The notes under the pieces are model-generated. The model was not told the origin of the DNA, ran no database searches, and was given only the letters and a program-made list of their open reading frames with translations. Made by a program: the position numbers and the translations under genes. DNA of 64,000 nt, from assembly GCA_016293865.1 (NCBI GenBank), contig JAEDDG010000002.1, positions 79,165-143,164 on the forward strand, given 5' to 3'. Source of the DNA: Oscillospiraceae bacterium. Its GTDB lineage: Bacteria; Bacillota; Clostridia; Oscillospirales; Oscillospiraceae. Below are positions 33,998 through 42,769 of this stretch, piece after piece. The first letter of the stretch is position 1; the number at the start of each line of letters is the position of its first letter.

Positions 33998-34595
33998 GAC
34001 TGTCCCTCCTGATCAAATCACTGAAAAATTGAATGCAAGACTGTGTGAAAGCGGCAGGAGTTGCACTGTCGTTTTTCAGAACACAGTCGCAGTTCTGATA
34101 ATAAAAACTGTCGTCCGGCTGCGCGTCAATGCGCGCGGCCGCCTGCTCATGCGTCAGCCCGTCACGGCGCATAATTCGCGCAATCCGCGTCTCACGTCCG
34201 GCCACGACGCCGACAACAACATCGCACAGCGCATTGAATCCGCTTTGGATCAGCGCGGCTGCGTCCACTGCACAGGCAGCTGCGCCCTGCGCACGTGCGC
34301 TTTGAATCATGCGCTCAGTCTCCGTGCGAATGTAACGGTGCGTAATGCTGTTCAGACTCTCAAGGGCCTGTGCATTGTGAAAAACAATCTCCGCAAGGGC
34401 GGCGCGATCCAGCTGTCCGCCGCTCACCGTACCGGGAAAGCGTTGCGACAGCTCGTCCAGCATTGCACTGGACGTCTGTAAAAGCGCATGATAAACCGCG
34501 TCACAATCAATCACGCTGGCGCCCAGCGACTTGAGCGCCAAAAGCGCGGAGGTTTTCCCCGCACCGGAGCCGCCTGTAATGCCGATTACAATCAT
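33990..34595 (-). CDS. coaE: dephospho-CoA kinase
   Basis: CoaE phosphorylates the ribose 3'-hydroxyl of dephospho-CoA in the last step of coenzyme A synthesis. The 201-residue protein starts with the P-loop GGSGAGKT (8-15) and contains the conserved DAVYHALLQ lid start and RIMRRDGLTHEQAAARIDAQ. Its ATG overlaps the tsaC stop by four bases, and it overlaps the M18 gene at the other end, so translation is coupled along the operon. Confidence 0.95.
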   Translation of the reverse strand: MIVIGITGGSGAGKTSALLALKSLGASVIDCDAVYHALLQTSSAMLDELSQRFPGTVSGGQLDRAALAEIVFHNAQALESLNSITHRYIRTETERMIQSARAQGAAACAVDAAALIQSGFNALCDVVVGVVAGRETRIARIMRRDGLTHEQAAARIDAQPDDSFYYQNCDCVLKNDSATPAAFTQSCIQFFSDLIRRDSHV

Positions 34596-35218
34596 TGTTC
34601 CACCAGAATTCCGGTTTTTTTGAAGATCTCCGCACAGCTCAGTCCTCCGGCGCGGAGAAGGCGCGGTTTTTCGCCGGTCAGATCAACGATCGTGGAAGCC
34701 ACGCCGATCGCGCAGCAGCCGCCGTCAATGACCGCATCAATTTTCCCGTCAAAATATGCAAGGACTTCCGCAGCGCTTTTCGGGCTGGCCATGCCGGACA
34801 GATTCGCGGAAGGCGCCGCCAGCGGGCAGTCCGTCTCCGCAATCAGAGCCAGCGTCAGCGGATGATCCGGACAGCGGACGCCGACAGTTCCGCCGCCCGC
34901 AGTCACAATTTCCGGAACGTTCTCCCTCTTTTTCAGAACCATTGTCAACGGCCCCGGCCAGAACGCAGCAGCCAGAGTGTGTGCCAGCACCGGAATATCT
35001 GCACAGAACTTCTGCACCTGAGTCATTCCCGCAACAAGCAGACTGATGGGCTTTGTCTCGGGCCTGTTTTTGACCTCATAGATCTTTTCAACAGCCGCAG
35101 CATTCAGTCCGTCAGCGGCCAGGCCATAGACCGTCTCCGTGGGCACACCCACAAGCCCGCCGCGGGCAATGATTTCCCCGGCTGTGCCGACACTCTGGTG
35201 AAAGACAAGTGTTTTCAT
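34592..35218 (-). CDS. tsaC: threonylcarbamoyl-AMP synthase (Sua5/YwlC/TsaC)
   Basis: This enzyme makes threonylcarbamoyl-AMP from threonine, bicarbonate and ATP for the t6A37 modification of ANN-reading tRNAs. At 208 residues it is the short TsaC form without the Sua5 C-terminal domain. Visible signatures are GLVGVPTETVYGLAADG near the start, KNRPETKPISLLV, and the SANLSGMASP segment. GAGG seven bases upstream supports the ATG. It follows prfA directly; many Clostridia have prmC between the two, but here there is no room for it. Confidence 0.95.
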   Translation of the reverse strand: MKTLVFHQSVGTAGEIIARGGLVGVPTETVYGLAADGLNAAAVEKIYEVKNRPETKPISLLVAGMTQVQKFCADIPVLAHTLAAAFWPGPLTMVLKKRENVPEIVTAGGGTVGVRCPDHPLTLALIAETDCPLAAPSANLSGMASPKSAAEVLAYFDGKIDAVIDGGCCAIGVASTIVDLTGEKPRLLRAGGLSCAEIFKKTGILVEQ

Positions 35219-35219
35219 A

Positions 35220-36281
35220 TTATGCCTCAGAAGCTTTCAGCTTCTCCGCCTGATCCGCCGTAATCAGCGCATCGATCAGTTCATCAAGATCTCCGTTCAT
35301 AATCTGCTCAATTTTGTAAAGTGTCAAACCGATCCGGTGATCGGTCACGCGGCCCTGGGGGAAATTGTAGGTGCGGATACGCTCAGACCGGTCACCAGTA
35401 CCGACCTGGCTTTTCCGTTCAGCTGCCACGGCAGCGTTCTGCTTCTCGCGTTCCGCCTCGTACAGACGGGATGCCAGAATTTTCATGGCGCGCTCCCTGT
35501 TTTTATGCTGGCTGCGCTCATCCTGGCATTCAACCACAGTACCTGTCGGCAGATGCGTGATGCGGATCGCAGATTCAGTTTTATTGACATGCTGTCCGCC
35601 GGCGCCTGAAGAGCGATAGGTATCAATCTGCAGATCTGCAGGATTGATCTGGAAATCCACTTCCTCCATCTCCGGCAGCACAGCCACGGTCACTGTGGAC
35701 GTATGGATACGTCCCGACGCCTCTGTGTCCGGAACGCGCTGCACGCGATGGACGCCGCTTTCAAATTTGAGCCGGGAATACGCCCCCTCGCCCTCAATCA
35801 CAAAGCTGATCTCCTTGATCCCGCCGAGCTCAGTTTCATTGAGATTCACCACTTCGGATTTCCACCTGCGCGACTCTCCGTACATCGTATACATCCGGTA
35901 AAGGCTGGCCGCAAACAGCGCCGCCTCCTCTCCGCCGGCGCCGCCGCGGATCTCGATAATGACGTTCTTCTCATCGTTTGGATCTTTCGGAATCAGCAGA
36001 AGCTTGATTTCCGCCTCAATTTCTTCCATCGCGGCTTTCGCCTGCTCATACTCTTCCTGTGCCAGCTCGTGAAAATCGGGATCGCTCATCAGTTCCTTCG
36101 CCTGCTGCGCGTCATCCCGGCACTTTTCATAGCGGCGCCAGGCCTCGGTAACCGGCGCAATTTCCTTCTGCTCCTTCGCCAGCTTTGCATAAAGCGCAGG
36201 GTCGGAATAAACCTCCGGCTGCTCCATGCGTCTTGCAAGTTCGTTATACTTTTCCTCGATCGCTTTCAGCTTTTCAAGCAT
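35220..36281 (-). CDS. prfA: peptide chain release factor 1
   Basis: RF1 ends translation at UAA and UAG. The 353-residue protein has the catalytic GGQ loop (SSGAGGQHVNKTESA, near residue 228), the RF1-type codon-recognition region before it, and the IRTYNFPQGRVTDHR block. GGGAG precedes the ATG. It leads the operon prfA-tsaC-coaE-M18, and a good promoter lies 38 bases upstream. Confidence 0.97.
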   Translation of the reverse strand: MLEKLKAIEEKYNELARRMEQPEVYSDPALYAKLAKEQKEIAPVTEAWRRYEKCRDDAQQAKELMSDPDFHELAQEEYEQAKAAMEEIEAEIKLLLIPKDPNDEKNVIIEIRGGAGGEEAALFAASLYRMYTMYGESRRWKSEVVNLNETELGGIKEISFVIEGEGAYSRLKFESGVHRVQRVPDTEASGRIHTSTVTVAVLPEMEEVDFQINPADLQIDTYRSSGAGGQHVNKTESAIRITHLPTGTVVECQDERSQHKNRERAMKILASRLYEAEREKQNAAVAAERKSQVGTGDRSERIRTYNFPQGRVTDHRIGLTLYKIEQIMNGDLDELIDALITADQAEKLKASEA

Positions 36282-36318
36282 CGCATTTTCTCCCGAATTA
36301 TTCTTAAGTAATTTGAAT

Positions 36319-36347
36319 ATTTTACCACATCAGCCGTTCATTGTAAA
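36319..36347 (-). promoter_or_regulatory. promoter of prfA operon
   Basis: TTTACA and TAAAAT are separated by 17 bases on the minus strand, giving a short leader to the prfA ATG. Confidence 0.75.
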
Positions 36348-36401
36348 TATATGCCGATAAAAACAGCAGAAACGCAGCAGTTCAAAATATTTACAACTCA
36401 G

Positions 36402-37298
36402 TCAGCTTTCACTGAACAGGCTGCCTTCATCAAACAGGCTGAACTGTCCGGCATCCGTCTTGTCTTCAAAGGCACTGAGATATTCAAAGATTGCACGGTT
36501 GTCATGCACCAGGCCGTATTGCCCGCACAGTTTGTGGAAAAGTGCCGTCAGCGGCCCGTTGTCCGGACTCAAAACCTCATAACTGTCTCCGTACAGGCGT
36601 ATATACTTATCCTTCAGATGCGGAAAGAGCCTGTCCAGCTGACGGTAAAAATATGCCCTGTTTCCTTCCCTGAGCGTTAACCCCATTCCGAAGTTGATCA
36701 CACCGTACACACCTGCCCCTGCACAGGCGTCCAGAAGCGCCGAGATATTCTCTGCGGTGTCATTGATAAACGGCAGAATCGGACACATCCAGACAACAGT
36801 CGGAATCCCGGCGTCACGGAACCTCCTGAGCGTTTCGATTCTCTCCGCAGTTGTGCTGACATTCGGTTCAAGTTTTCTGCAGAGCGCCTCGTCGCTTGTG
36901 GTCAGCGTCATCTGAACGACGCACCTGGCTTTCCGGTTGATCTCCTGCAGAAGGTCGAGATCCCGGAGAATTGTGCCGGACTTGGTCAGAATCGTAACGC
37001 CAAAACCGTATTCAGCGATGAGTTCCAGTGCCCGCCGGACATTCCCGAGCTCCATTTCCAGCGGAATGTACGGATCCGTCATGGAGCCTGTGCTGATCAT
37101 GCATTTTTTCCGCTTCCGCTTCAGCGCATCTTCCAGCAGTTCAACGGCATTTTCCTTCACTTCGATATCATCAAAATCATGCTCCATGTGATAGCATGTG
37201 CTTCTTGAATCGCAGTAAATGCAGCCATGGACACAGCCGCGGTACAGATTCATGCCGTTGCGCGGGGACAGGATACCCTTTGCCTGCACAAAATGCAT
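36402..37298 (-). CDS. SPL-family radical SAM protein
   Basis: The 298-residue protein belongs to the radical SAM group related to spore photoproduct lyase (SplB-like, Rv2578c-type). The cluster cysteines are in GCVHGCIYCD (C22, C26, C29). Other conserved parts are MISTGSMTDPYIPLE, VTILTKSG and MTLTTSD. True spore photoproduct lyases are longer and carry a Cys near the C-terminus that I do not see in place, so repair activity is not assured. GGAG and GGGG precede the ATG. It is monocistronic between prfA and the MerR gene. Confidence 0.88.
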   Translation of the reverse strand: MHFVQAKGILSPRNGMNLYRGCVHGCIYCDSRSTCYHMEHDFDDIEVKENAVELLEDALKRKRKKCMISTGSMTDPYIPLEMELGNVRRALELIAEYGFGVTILTKSGTILRDLDLLQEINRKARCVVQMTLTTSDEALCRKLEPNVSTTAERIETLRRFRDAGIPTVVWMCPILPFINDTAENISALLDACAGAGVYGVINFGMGLTLREGNRAYFYRQLDRLFPHLKDKYIRLYGDSYEVLSPDNGPLTALFHKLCGQYGLVHDNRAIFEYLSAFEDKTDAGQFSLFDEGSLFSES

Positions 37299-37341
37299 CG
37301 CAATCCCCTCTCCTCATTCAGTCTCGTCTCCACCTGCTTCA

Positions 37342-37371
37342 ATATAACCATTGCGCAGGCCTGCGTGTCAA
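37342..37371 (-). promoter_or_regulatory. predicted promoter of the SPL-type radical SAM gene
   Basis: TTGACA is followed after 18 bases by TTATAT (or after 19 by TATATT), about 45 bases before the ATG. The spacer contains the palindrome GCAGGCCTGC. Confidence 0.65.
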
Positions 37372-37412
37372 CAGATATTTGCACAAATTCCGGACATGCA
37401 CCATCCGTTCTG

Positions 37413-37455
37413 ACAAAAAAATCCGTAAAAGCCCATTTCTGAGCTTTTACGGATT
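37413..37455 (-). terminator. terminator of the merR gene
   Basis: The perfect 13-bp stem AATCCGTAAAAGC (37420-37432) with GCTTTTACGGATT (37443-37455) is followed on the minus strand by a run of seven T. Confidence 0.93.
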
Positions 37456-37468
37456 CAATGCGGCATAT

Positions 37469-38194
37469 TCACTCTTTTGCGCAATATGCCTGAATTGCGC
37501 GTCTGGCAAACTCTGCAGTGCCTTCACCGCCGGCGCGGTCAATATTCTGCTTCATGCGGTCATCGCTGACATACATTTCTCCCAGACCGCTTAAGATTTC
37601 CACCGTGCAGGTGTAATAATGCGCCGTAATGAACGCCTGCAGCCCGGCAATCTTCTCCATGACTGCGCTGTCTTCCGGCGGCAGCTGCCGCAGCGCACCA
37701 ATCTCTGCAAAAATCGCCATCAGCTGATCAGCAGTTCCGGCAAAGTCCTGGCCTGCGCGCGCCCGTTCCTCATACTCCCGGTAGGCCTGCGTTGTGCCCC
37801 ATCTGGCCTTTGCCTCCTCTTTGTACTTCTCAATCTCACTTTTGTCAAATGCCTGGAATTCCATAATACCAGTCCCTTCATTCAGAATTGCACGGGCATG
37901 GGCGATCAGTCTTCCGATGTGGGCATACTGCAGCTCAAGCAGCCTGATCTGCTGCGCCAGCGCCTCAGACTGGTCAAAACCGGGATTGTCCAGAATCGCC
38001 TTGATCTGCTTCAAAGGGAACTGCAGCTCTCTGAAAAGCAGTATACTCTGCAGCCGGCGCAGCGCCGCGTCATCATACAGGCGATATCCGGCTTCGGTCA
38101 CCTCGGTCGGTTTCAGAAGCCCGATTGCGTCATAGTGATGCAGCGCCCGTACTGTAACGCCTGTCAGTCTGCTGACTTCCCTGACTGTCCGCAT
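37469..38194 (-). CDS. MerR family regulator with TipAS-type domain
   Basis: TipA-type regulators use a MerR helix-turn-helix to twist promoters with long spacers and a C-terminal antibiotic-binding TipAS domain. The 241-residue protein shows the MerR start (VREVSRLTGVTVRALHHYDAIGLL), the long dimer helix (about 75-115) and a TipAS-like C-terminal half (EIEKYKEEAKARWGTTQAY). GGGAGGG lies six bases upstream of the ATG at 38194; an ATG at 38200 abuts the SD. Its own promoter has the 19-bp spacer typical of MerR targets, so autoregulation is likely. No efflux gene lies right beside it; the MATE pump is 9 kb away. Confidence 0.9.
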   Translation of the reverse strand: MRTVREVSRLTGVTVRALHHYDAIGLLKPTEVTEAGYRLYDDAALRRLQSILLFRELQFPLKQIKAILDNPGFDQSEALAQQIRLLELQYAHIGRLIAHARAILNEGTGIMEFQAFDKSEIEKYKEEAKARWGTTQAYREYEERARAGQDFAGTADQLMAIFAEIGALRQLPPEDSAVMEKIAGLQAFITAHYYTCTVEILSGLGEMYVSDDRMKQNIDRAGGEGTAEFARRAIQAYCAKE

Positions 38195-38217
38195 GTTCAT
38201 CCCTCCCGTGCAATCCA

Positions 38218-38248
38218 ATTGTAGGCTGTGACGCAACGTCAGAGTCAA
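38218..38248 (-). promoter_or_regulatory. MerR-type promoter with 19-bp spacer and dyad operator
   Basis: TTGACT (38243-38248) and TACAAT (38218-38223) are separated by 19 bases on the minus strand. The spacer holds the perfect dyad TGACG-3 nt-CGTCA (38229-38241). This matches the geometry that MerR-family activators need. Confidence 0.85.
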
Positions 38249-38439
38249 GTATTTTTATCTGAATATTTCTGTTTTTTGTCTCTTTTCTTCAAAAATGGCG
38301 GCGCCCGGCCCACGGCCAGAGCCGCGATCAGACAGAGACCACAGGCCGGCATTGTATCCGTGCCGGCATTTGACCTGACCAGAAACAGGCCCATCGCAAT
38401 ATAAAACAGAATCACTGCCATACATATCAGTGCTGTCAT
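38245..38439 (-). CDS. possible small membrane protein
   Basis: The 64-residue frame has two hydrophobic stretches and a Lys-rich tail, which looks protein-like. There is no SD; instead a 7-bp hairpin (CCGGCAG/CTGCCGG) sits just before the ATG. Its stop falls inside the MerR promoter. It may be a remnant or not a gene at all. Confidence 0.25.
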   Translation of the reverse strand: MTALICMAVILFYIAMGLFLVRSNAGTDTMPACGLCLIAALAVGRAPPFLKKRDKKQKYSDKNT

Positions 38440-38441
38440 GA

Positions 38442-38669
38442 GACCGGCAGGAACTGCCGGTCTGCTCCGGCGTTCTGCGCGAAAACTTTTTTCTGCTGCC
38501 CATCGGCTTTCTGTTCGTGTTCAGCGGGCTCGCCGCTTTTGGGGCAGCCGGAATACGGAATCTGATCGACATGCTCCGGAAACGGAGACAGGATAAAAAC
38601 AGGCGGACGGCAGCCGCCGACAGAACGCATGACAAAACCGGCAGCCGGGATTTCCCGGCTGCCGGTTGA
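38442..38669 (+). pseudogene. possible remnant of a membrane protein (start-less frame)
   Basis: This plus-strand frame of 75 codons lacks any usual start but encodes a natural-looking hydrophobic segment (NFFLLPIGFLFVFSGLAAFG) and then a basic tail (RNLIDMLRKRRQDK). It could be the C-terminal end of a lost gene. It overlaps the queA terminator at its end. Confidence 0.25.
38631..38667 (-). terminator. terminator of the spoIID-like-queA unit
   Basis: A perfect 15-bp stem (38636-38650 with 38653-38667) is followed by TTTTGTC on the minus strand, about 40 bases after the queA stop. Confidence 0.88.
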
Positions 38670-38709
38670 TCATCTCGGTATGTCTGCACAATCGGCAGAC
38701 TGTCAGCAT

Positions 38710-39732
38710 TTACAGGATCAGCATCGCGTCTCCAAAAGAGAAAAAACGATAACGCTTTTCCACAGCCTCATGATATGCACGCATCACATTCTCCCGCCCT
38801 GCAAAGGCAGATACCAGCATAATCAGCGTGCTCTCCGGCAGATGAAAGTTCGTCACCAGTCCATCAATACATTTATAGCGGTAGCCTGGATAAATAAAAA
38901 TATTCGTCCAGCCGGAATACGGCGCCAGCCGTCCGTCCGCATCCGCGCGGGACTCCAGCGTCCGGCAAGAGGTGGTTCCGACAGCAATCACCCTGCCGCC
39001 GTTTGCATGCGTTTCATTGACAGCTGTTGCGGTTTCCTCCGGGATGACACAGTATTCCGCGTGCATCTCATGATCTTCTATATTTTCCGCCTTGACAGGT
39101 CGAAACGTTCCGAGTCCCACATGCAGCGTGACAAAGCAGACACGCACACCTTTTGCGCGGATCTGATCCAGAAGCTCCGGCGTAAAATGGAGGCCGGCCG
39201 TCGGCGCGGCAGCAGAGCCGGTAACGCGTGAATACACCGTCTGATACCGTTCTGAATCCTCCAGCTCCTCGTGAATATAAGGCGGAAGCGGCATTTTTCC
39301 CAATTCCTCAAGAATCTCCAGGAAAATGCCGGTGTAATGAAACTGCAGAAGCTTATTGCCGCCGGTGGTCTCGCCGACAACTGTTGCAGTCAGCTTTCCC
39401 TCGCCGAACTCCAGTTCAGTCCCGGGCCGCGTCTTTCTGCCCGGGCGGGTCAGGCACTCCCATACTCCGCCGTCCTGATCAGTCAGAAGGACAACCTCAA
39501 CAGCGCCGCCAGTCATCCTGCGGCCCAGAAGCCGGGCGGGCAGCACTCTTGAATCATTCAGAACCAGACAGTCACCGGGTTCAAGGTATTCAGGCAGATC
39601 GTAAAAATGCCGGTGCTCAACAGCGCCTGTCCGTCGGTCAAGGTGCATCAGACGGGAGTGATCACGCCTGGCGCTTGGTGTCTGGGCGATCAGCTCTTCC
39701 GGCAGCTCAAAATAAAAATCGCTTCGTTTCAT
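38710..39732 (-). CDS. queA: S-adenosylmethionine:tRNA ribosyltransferase-isomerase QueA
   Basis: QueA transfers and isomerises the ribosyl part of SAM onto preQ1-modified tRNA, giving epoxyqueuosine. The 340-residue protein has the family blocks FYFELPEELIAQTP at the start, LVLNDSRVLPARL, APTAGLHFT, and the final TSFHLPESTL-like TNFHLPESTLIMLVSAFAG. GCGGAG precedes the ATG. It follows a SpoIID-like gene by 20 bases, an unusual partner; queA is more often beside tgt. Confidence 0.96.
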   Translation of the reverse strand: MKRSDFYFELPEELIAQTPSARRDHSRLMHLDRRTGAVEHRHFYDLPEYLEPGDCLVLNDSRVLPARLLGRRMTGGAVEVVLLTDQDGGVWECLTRPGRKTRPGTELEFGEGKLTATVVGETTGGNKLLQFHYTGIFLEILEELGKMPLPPYIHEELEDSERYQTVYSRVTGSAAAPTAGLHFTPELLDQIRAKGVRVCFVTLHVGLGTFRPVKAENIEDHEMHAEYCVIPEETATAVNETHANGGRVIAVGTTSCRTLESRADADGRLAPYSGWTNIFIYPGYRYKCIDGLVTNFHLPESTLIMLVSAFAGRENVMRAYHEAVEKRYRFFSFGDAMLIL

Positions 39733-39752
39733 GTTTTCTCCGCGGGAATCAC

Positions 39753-41465
39753 TCAGCCGGCTTTTTCTATCGCAGCGCCGGTATAGTAGAATGAGAGAAT
39801 ATCCCGATATGATTTATCATAATATTTTGCCATTGAATATGCGCCCCACTGACTCAGGCCGACATTATGCCCGGAGCCGGAGCCGGACACCGTAAACACT
39901 CTGTCCGGATCATAGACCGACAAATCCGAACCGGAAGAGCCCTGTCCGACAATTTCAGACACTTCGCCGCTTCCGCTGACAGCATATGTTTTTCCGCTTG
40001 TGATGCTGCCGACATCACCGCCGCCTCCGATGCCGAAAAGCTTGCTGAGCGGGCCGCTGAGCATGGATGTACTGTTGTTTACATAGAGGGTGCTGCCTGT
40101 GCTCTCGCCGCCGTCGCTGCATGTGATTTTATAGCGCATGGAATTGAATCCCAGCAGCGTGCGCACGCGCTCCTTCGAATAGGAAACTGTCTTTCCGTTC
40201 TCATCCGTAAAAGTGATGGTGTACACATTTCCTGTGGGCGTAAACTGCGTCACTTCAAAATTCACAATTCTGCCGATGGAAATGCCTTTATTCTGCAGCT
40301 TCCCGGTCAGCTCCTCGGCCGTGTAAGTCTCCGTCCAGTAATACCCCGGAATGCTGTCTGCAATCTTTGCCTCATACGGGTCAGTCTTGCCTTTCAGATA
40401 ACCCAGGCTCGCATACCACACATTTTCGCTGCTTTCGGACGCGCCGCCATTGGATGAATAGAAAAACGTCTGGCAGAGCTGGCCGGCATACAGCAGGTAT
40501 TCGCCTGCAGTGGCGTCCACAGCGCCGTTGCTGTTTGCATTTGCAGAGTTCAGGCCGCGGTAGACCTGGCAGCATGTCGTGTTGCAGAGGTCAAAGCCAT
40601 TTGAACTGTGTCCGTTCAGACCGGCCATCAGATATGTACGCGCACAAACTGCCTGTGCCTTCAGCGCTTCAACAGGCCAGGATGCACTCATCTCATAGGG
40701 TATGACGCCCTTCACATAGTCCTCGACGCCGACAAAATTGACCACGGTCAGATCGCCGCCGTTCAGCCGCGCATATTGGAAGCCGCCATAGTAGCGGTAG
40801 CCCTTGAAATATGTCTCCGCCTTGGCGGAGCCGGAACGCGGCATTACGCCGAGGGAATGTGCGGTTCCGTATTCAAACTCAAAGAGGATCTTGTCCGTAC
40901 CTGTCTTAACAACTGCAACGGTATACGCCGTACCGCTGGTCACATCCCAGTCCTGGGCAATATTCAGCGTGGCGCCTGCCGCCTTGGCAGCATCCGATGA
41001 AATATATTCACCGACGCAGACATAGTAATTTCCGGAAGAATACTTTACATACGCATTGACAGATGTGAAAGTATCTGCTGCCGAACGGGCGGAATCATAG
41101 GAGCCGTAGGTCTTGCTGAGCTGAATGTGATAGCAGCCGACGACTGTCGACCCTGCGTTCCCTTCAAAATAATTGCCGTAGTTCTGGGAATAGTAGACAT
41201 TCCGGTCCACAACCATGGAAATCGCAGTCTCATCCGTATATCCTACAGAAACGAAATTTCTGTCGGCGTCATAATAGCCGAAACGGTAGCCGCTTCCCAC
41301 GCTGTTTTCAAGATTTGCGCCATCCAGCGCGCCCGAGCCGTAGTACAGGCCGATTCTTACTGTGGAAACCGGCGGCGTGTAGCTGGCGGAAGCAAAAGGC
41401 ATACTCCCGCAAAAGAGCGCCGCAGCAAGGAAAAAAACAAGTGATTTTTTAAAAAATGTTCTCAT
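39753..41465 (-). CDS. secreted SpoIID/LytB-domain protein with SPOR-like region
   Basis: SpoIID-type proteins are lytic transglycosylases that cleave peptidoglycan strands lacking stem peptides during engulfment. The 570-residue protein has a signal peptide (MRTFFKKSLVFFLAAALFCGS with SASA cleavage region). A SPOR-like segment follows (about 105-165). The SpoIID core covers about 235-440 and contains VVNFVGVEDYVKGVIPYEM, WPVEALKAQAVCARTYL and the SSNGGASESSENVW region. A C-terminal GHNVGLSQWGAYSMA motif completes the family pattern. AAGGA precedes the ATG at 41465. It differs from classical SpoIID by being longer and fully secreted, so it may act in vegetative wall turnover or germination. 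Confidence 0.9.
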   Translation of the reverse strand: MRTFFKKSLVFFLAAALFCGSMPFASASYTPPVSTVRIGLYYGSGALDGANLENSVGSGYRFGYYDADRNFVSVGYTDETAISMVVDRNVYYSQNYGNYFEGNAGSTVVGCYHIQLSKTYGSYDSARSAADTFTSVNAYVKYSSGNYYVCVGEYISSDAAKAAGATLNIAQDWDVTSGTAYTVAVVKTGTDKILFEFEYGTAHSLGVMPRSGSAKAETYFKGYRYYGGFQYARLNGGDLTVVNFVGVEDYVKGVIPYEMSASWPVEALKAQAVCARTYLMAGLNGHSSNGFDLCNTTCCQVYRGLNSANANSNGAVDATAGEYLLYAGQLCQTFFYSSNGGASESSENVWYASLGYLKGKTDPYEAKIADSIPGYYWTETYTAEELTGKLQNKGISIGRIVNFEVTQFTPTGNVYTITFTDENGKTVSYSKERVRTLLGFNSMRYKITCSDGGESTGSTLYVNNSTSMLSGPLSKLFGIGGGGDVGSITSGKTYAVSGSGEVSEIVGQGSSGSDLSVYDPDRVFTVSGSGSGHNVGLSQWGAYSMAKYYDKSYRDILSFYYTGAAIEKAG

Positions 41466-41572
41466 ATTCAATCCTTTCCCATTGGGAGACATGTTGACAG
41501 GCAAAAATAAGTATGGTAACATTCAAAAAGCTTTATTGCGCTCAAAATCGACGGATATTGAGATATACGGTT

Positions 41573-41601
41573 ATTATAGCATATAACCAGGCGCTTTTCC
41601 A
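41573..41601 (-). promoter_or_regulatory. predicted promoter of the SpoIID-like gene
   Basis: TGGAAA and TATAAT are separated by 17 bases, about 105 bases before the ATG. Confidence 0.45.
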
Positions 41602-41612
41602 GTACCGGTACT
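41601..41612. repeat. 12-bp palindrome AGTACCGGTACT between divergent promoters
   Basis: A perfect palindrome sits between the promoters of the SpoIID-like gene and asd and overlaps the -35 of the former. It is a candidate operator. Confidence 0.4.
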
Positions 41613-41629
41613 GTTTTCACCGCATATTT

Positions 41630-41658
41630 TTATCAAACCGGTCGTTGGAGAATATAAT
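41630..41658 (+). promoter_or_regulatory. predicted promoter of asd-dapA
   Basis: TTATCA and TATAAT are separated by 17 bases, with the asd ATG 19 bases downstream. Confidence 0.6.
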
Positions 41659-41676
41659 GTTATCAGGAGGGCAACG

Positions 41677-42756
41677 ATGAAAAAGTATAATGTCGGCGTG
41701 ATCGGCGCCACCGGTATGGTCGGCCAGCGGTTTATCACGCTTCTTGCAGACCACCCGTGGTTCGAACTGAAGGTTCTTGCGGCCAGCAGCCGCTCTGCGG
41801 GCAAAACGTATGCGGAGGCTGTCGGCAGCAAATGGGCGATGGACACTGAAATTCCGGACTTTGTCCGCGGTATGACAGTTCTTGACGCTGAAGCGGATGC
41901 AGAGAAAATTGCCGGCGCCGTTGACTTTGTCTTTTCTGCCGTCAATATGAAAAAAGACGAAATCCGGGCGCTGGAAGAGAAATATGCAAAGCTCGAATGC
42001 CCTGTCGTTTCCAACAACAGCGCGCACCGCTGGACGCCCGACGTCCCGATGGTCGTGCCGGAGATCAATCCTCAGCACATCGAAGTTATTCACGCCCAGC
42101 GCAGACGGCTCGGCACAAAGCGCGGCTTTATTGCCGTGAAGTCCAACTGCTCACTGCAGAGTTACGTTCCCGCACTGCATCCTTTGAAAGATGCATTTGG
42201 CCTGACCAAAGCTTTGGTCTGCACGTATCAGGCGATTTCCGGCGCCGGCAAAACCTTTGAGACATGGCCGGAAATGATCGATAACGTCATACCCTATATC
42301 GGCGGCGAGGAAGAAAAATCTGAGCAGGAGCCCCTGAAGCTCTGGGGCACCGTGGAAGACGGCGTCATCAAAAACGCAGACGGTCCATCAATCACAGCGC
42401 AGTGCCTGCGTGTGCCGGTTGCCAACGGCCATATGGCCGCCGTGTTCATGTCCTTTGACCGAAAGCCGACGATTGAGGAGATCAAGGCCCGCTGGGCCGC
42501 TTATTCCGGACGTGCGCAGGAACTGGAACTCCCCTCTGCGCCCAAGCAGTTCCTGCACTATTTTGAAGAGCCGGACCGTCCGCAGACCAGGCTTGACCGC
42601 AATCTGGAAAACGGCATGGCCGTCTCCATCGGCCGCCTGCGTCCGGACACACAGTACGACTACAAGTTCGTTTGTCTGAGCCACAATACCCTGCGCGGCG
42701 CCGCCGGCGGCGCTGTCCTCCTGGCAGAGCTTCTCTGCGCTGAAAACTACATCTGA
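41677..42756 (+). CDS. asd: aspartate-semialdehyde dehydrogenase
   Basis: Asd reduces aspartyl-4-phosphate to the semialdehyde, the branch precursor of lysine, threonine and methionine. The 359-residue protein starts with the nucleotide-binding loop GATGMVGQRF and carries the active Cys in KSNCSLQ (C158), with the acyl-site SGAGKTFETWPEM block. The length and this block fit the archaeal/fungal-type subgroup rather than the short E. coli form. AGGAGGG precedes the ATG. dapA follows by 13 bases, the next pathway step. Confidence 0.95.
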   Translation: MKKYNVGVIGATGMVGQRFITLLADHPWFELKVLAASSRSAGKTYAEAVGSKWAMDTEIPDFVRGMTVLDAEADAEKIAGAVDFVFSAVNMKKDEIRALEEKYAKLECPVVSNNSAHRWTPDVPMVVPEINPQHIEVIHAQRRRLGTKRGFIAVKSNCSLQSYVPALHPLKDAFGLTKALVCTYQAISGAGKTFETWPEMIDNVIPYIGGEEEKSEQEPLKLWGTVEDGVIKNADGPSITAQCLRVPVANGHMAAVFMSFDRKPTIEEIKARWAAYSGRAQELELPSAPKQFLHYFEEPDRPQTRLDRNLENGMAVSIGRLRPDTQYDYKFVCLSHNTLRGAAGGAVLLAELLCAENYI

Positions 42757-42769
42757 TTCAGGAGGTTTC

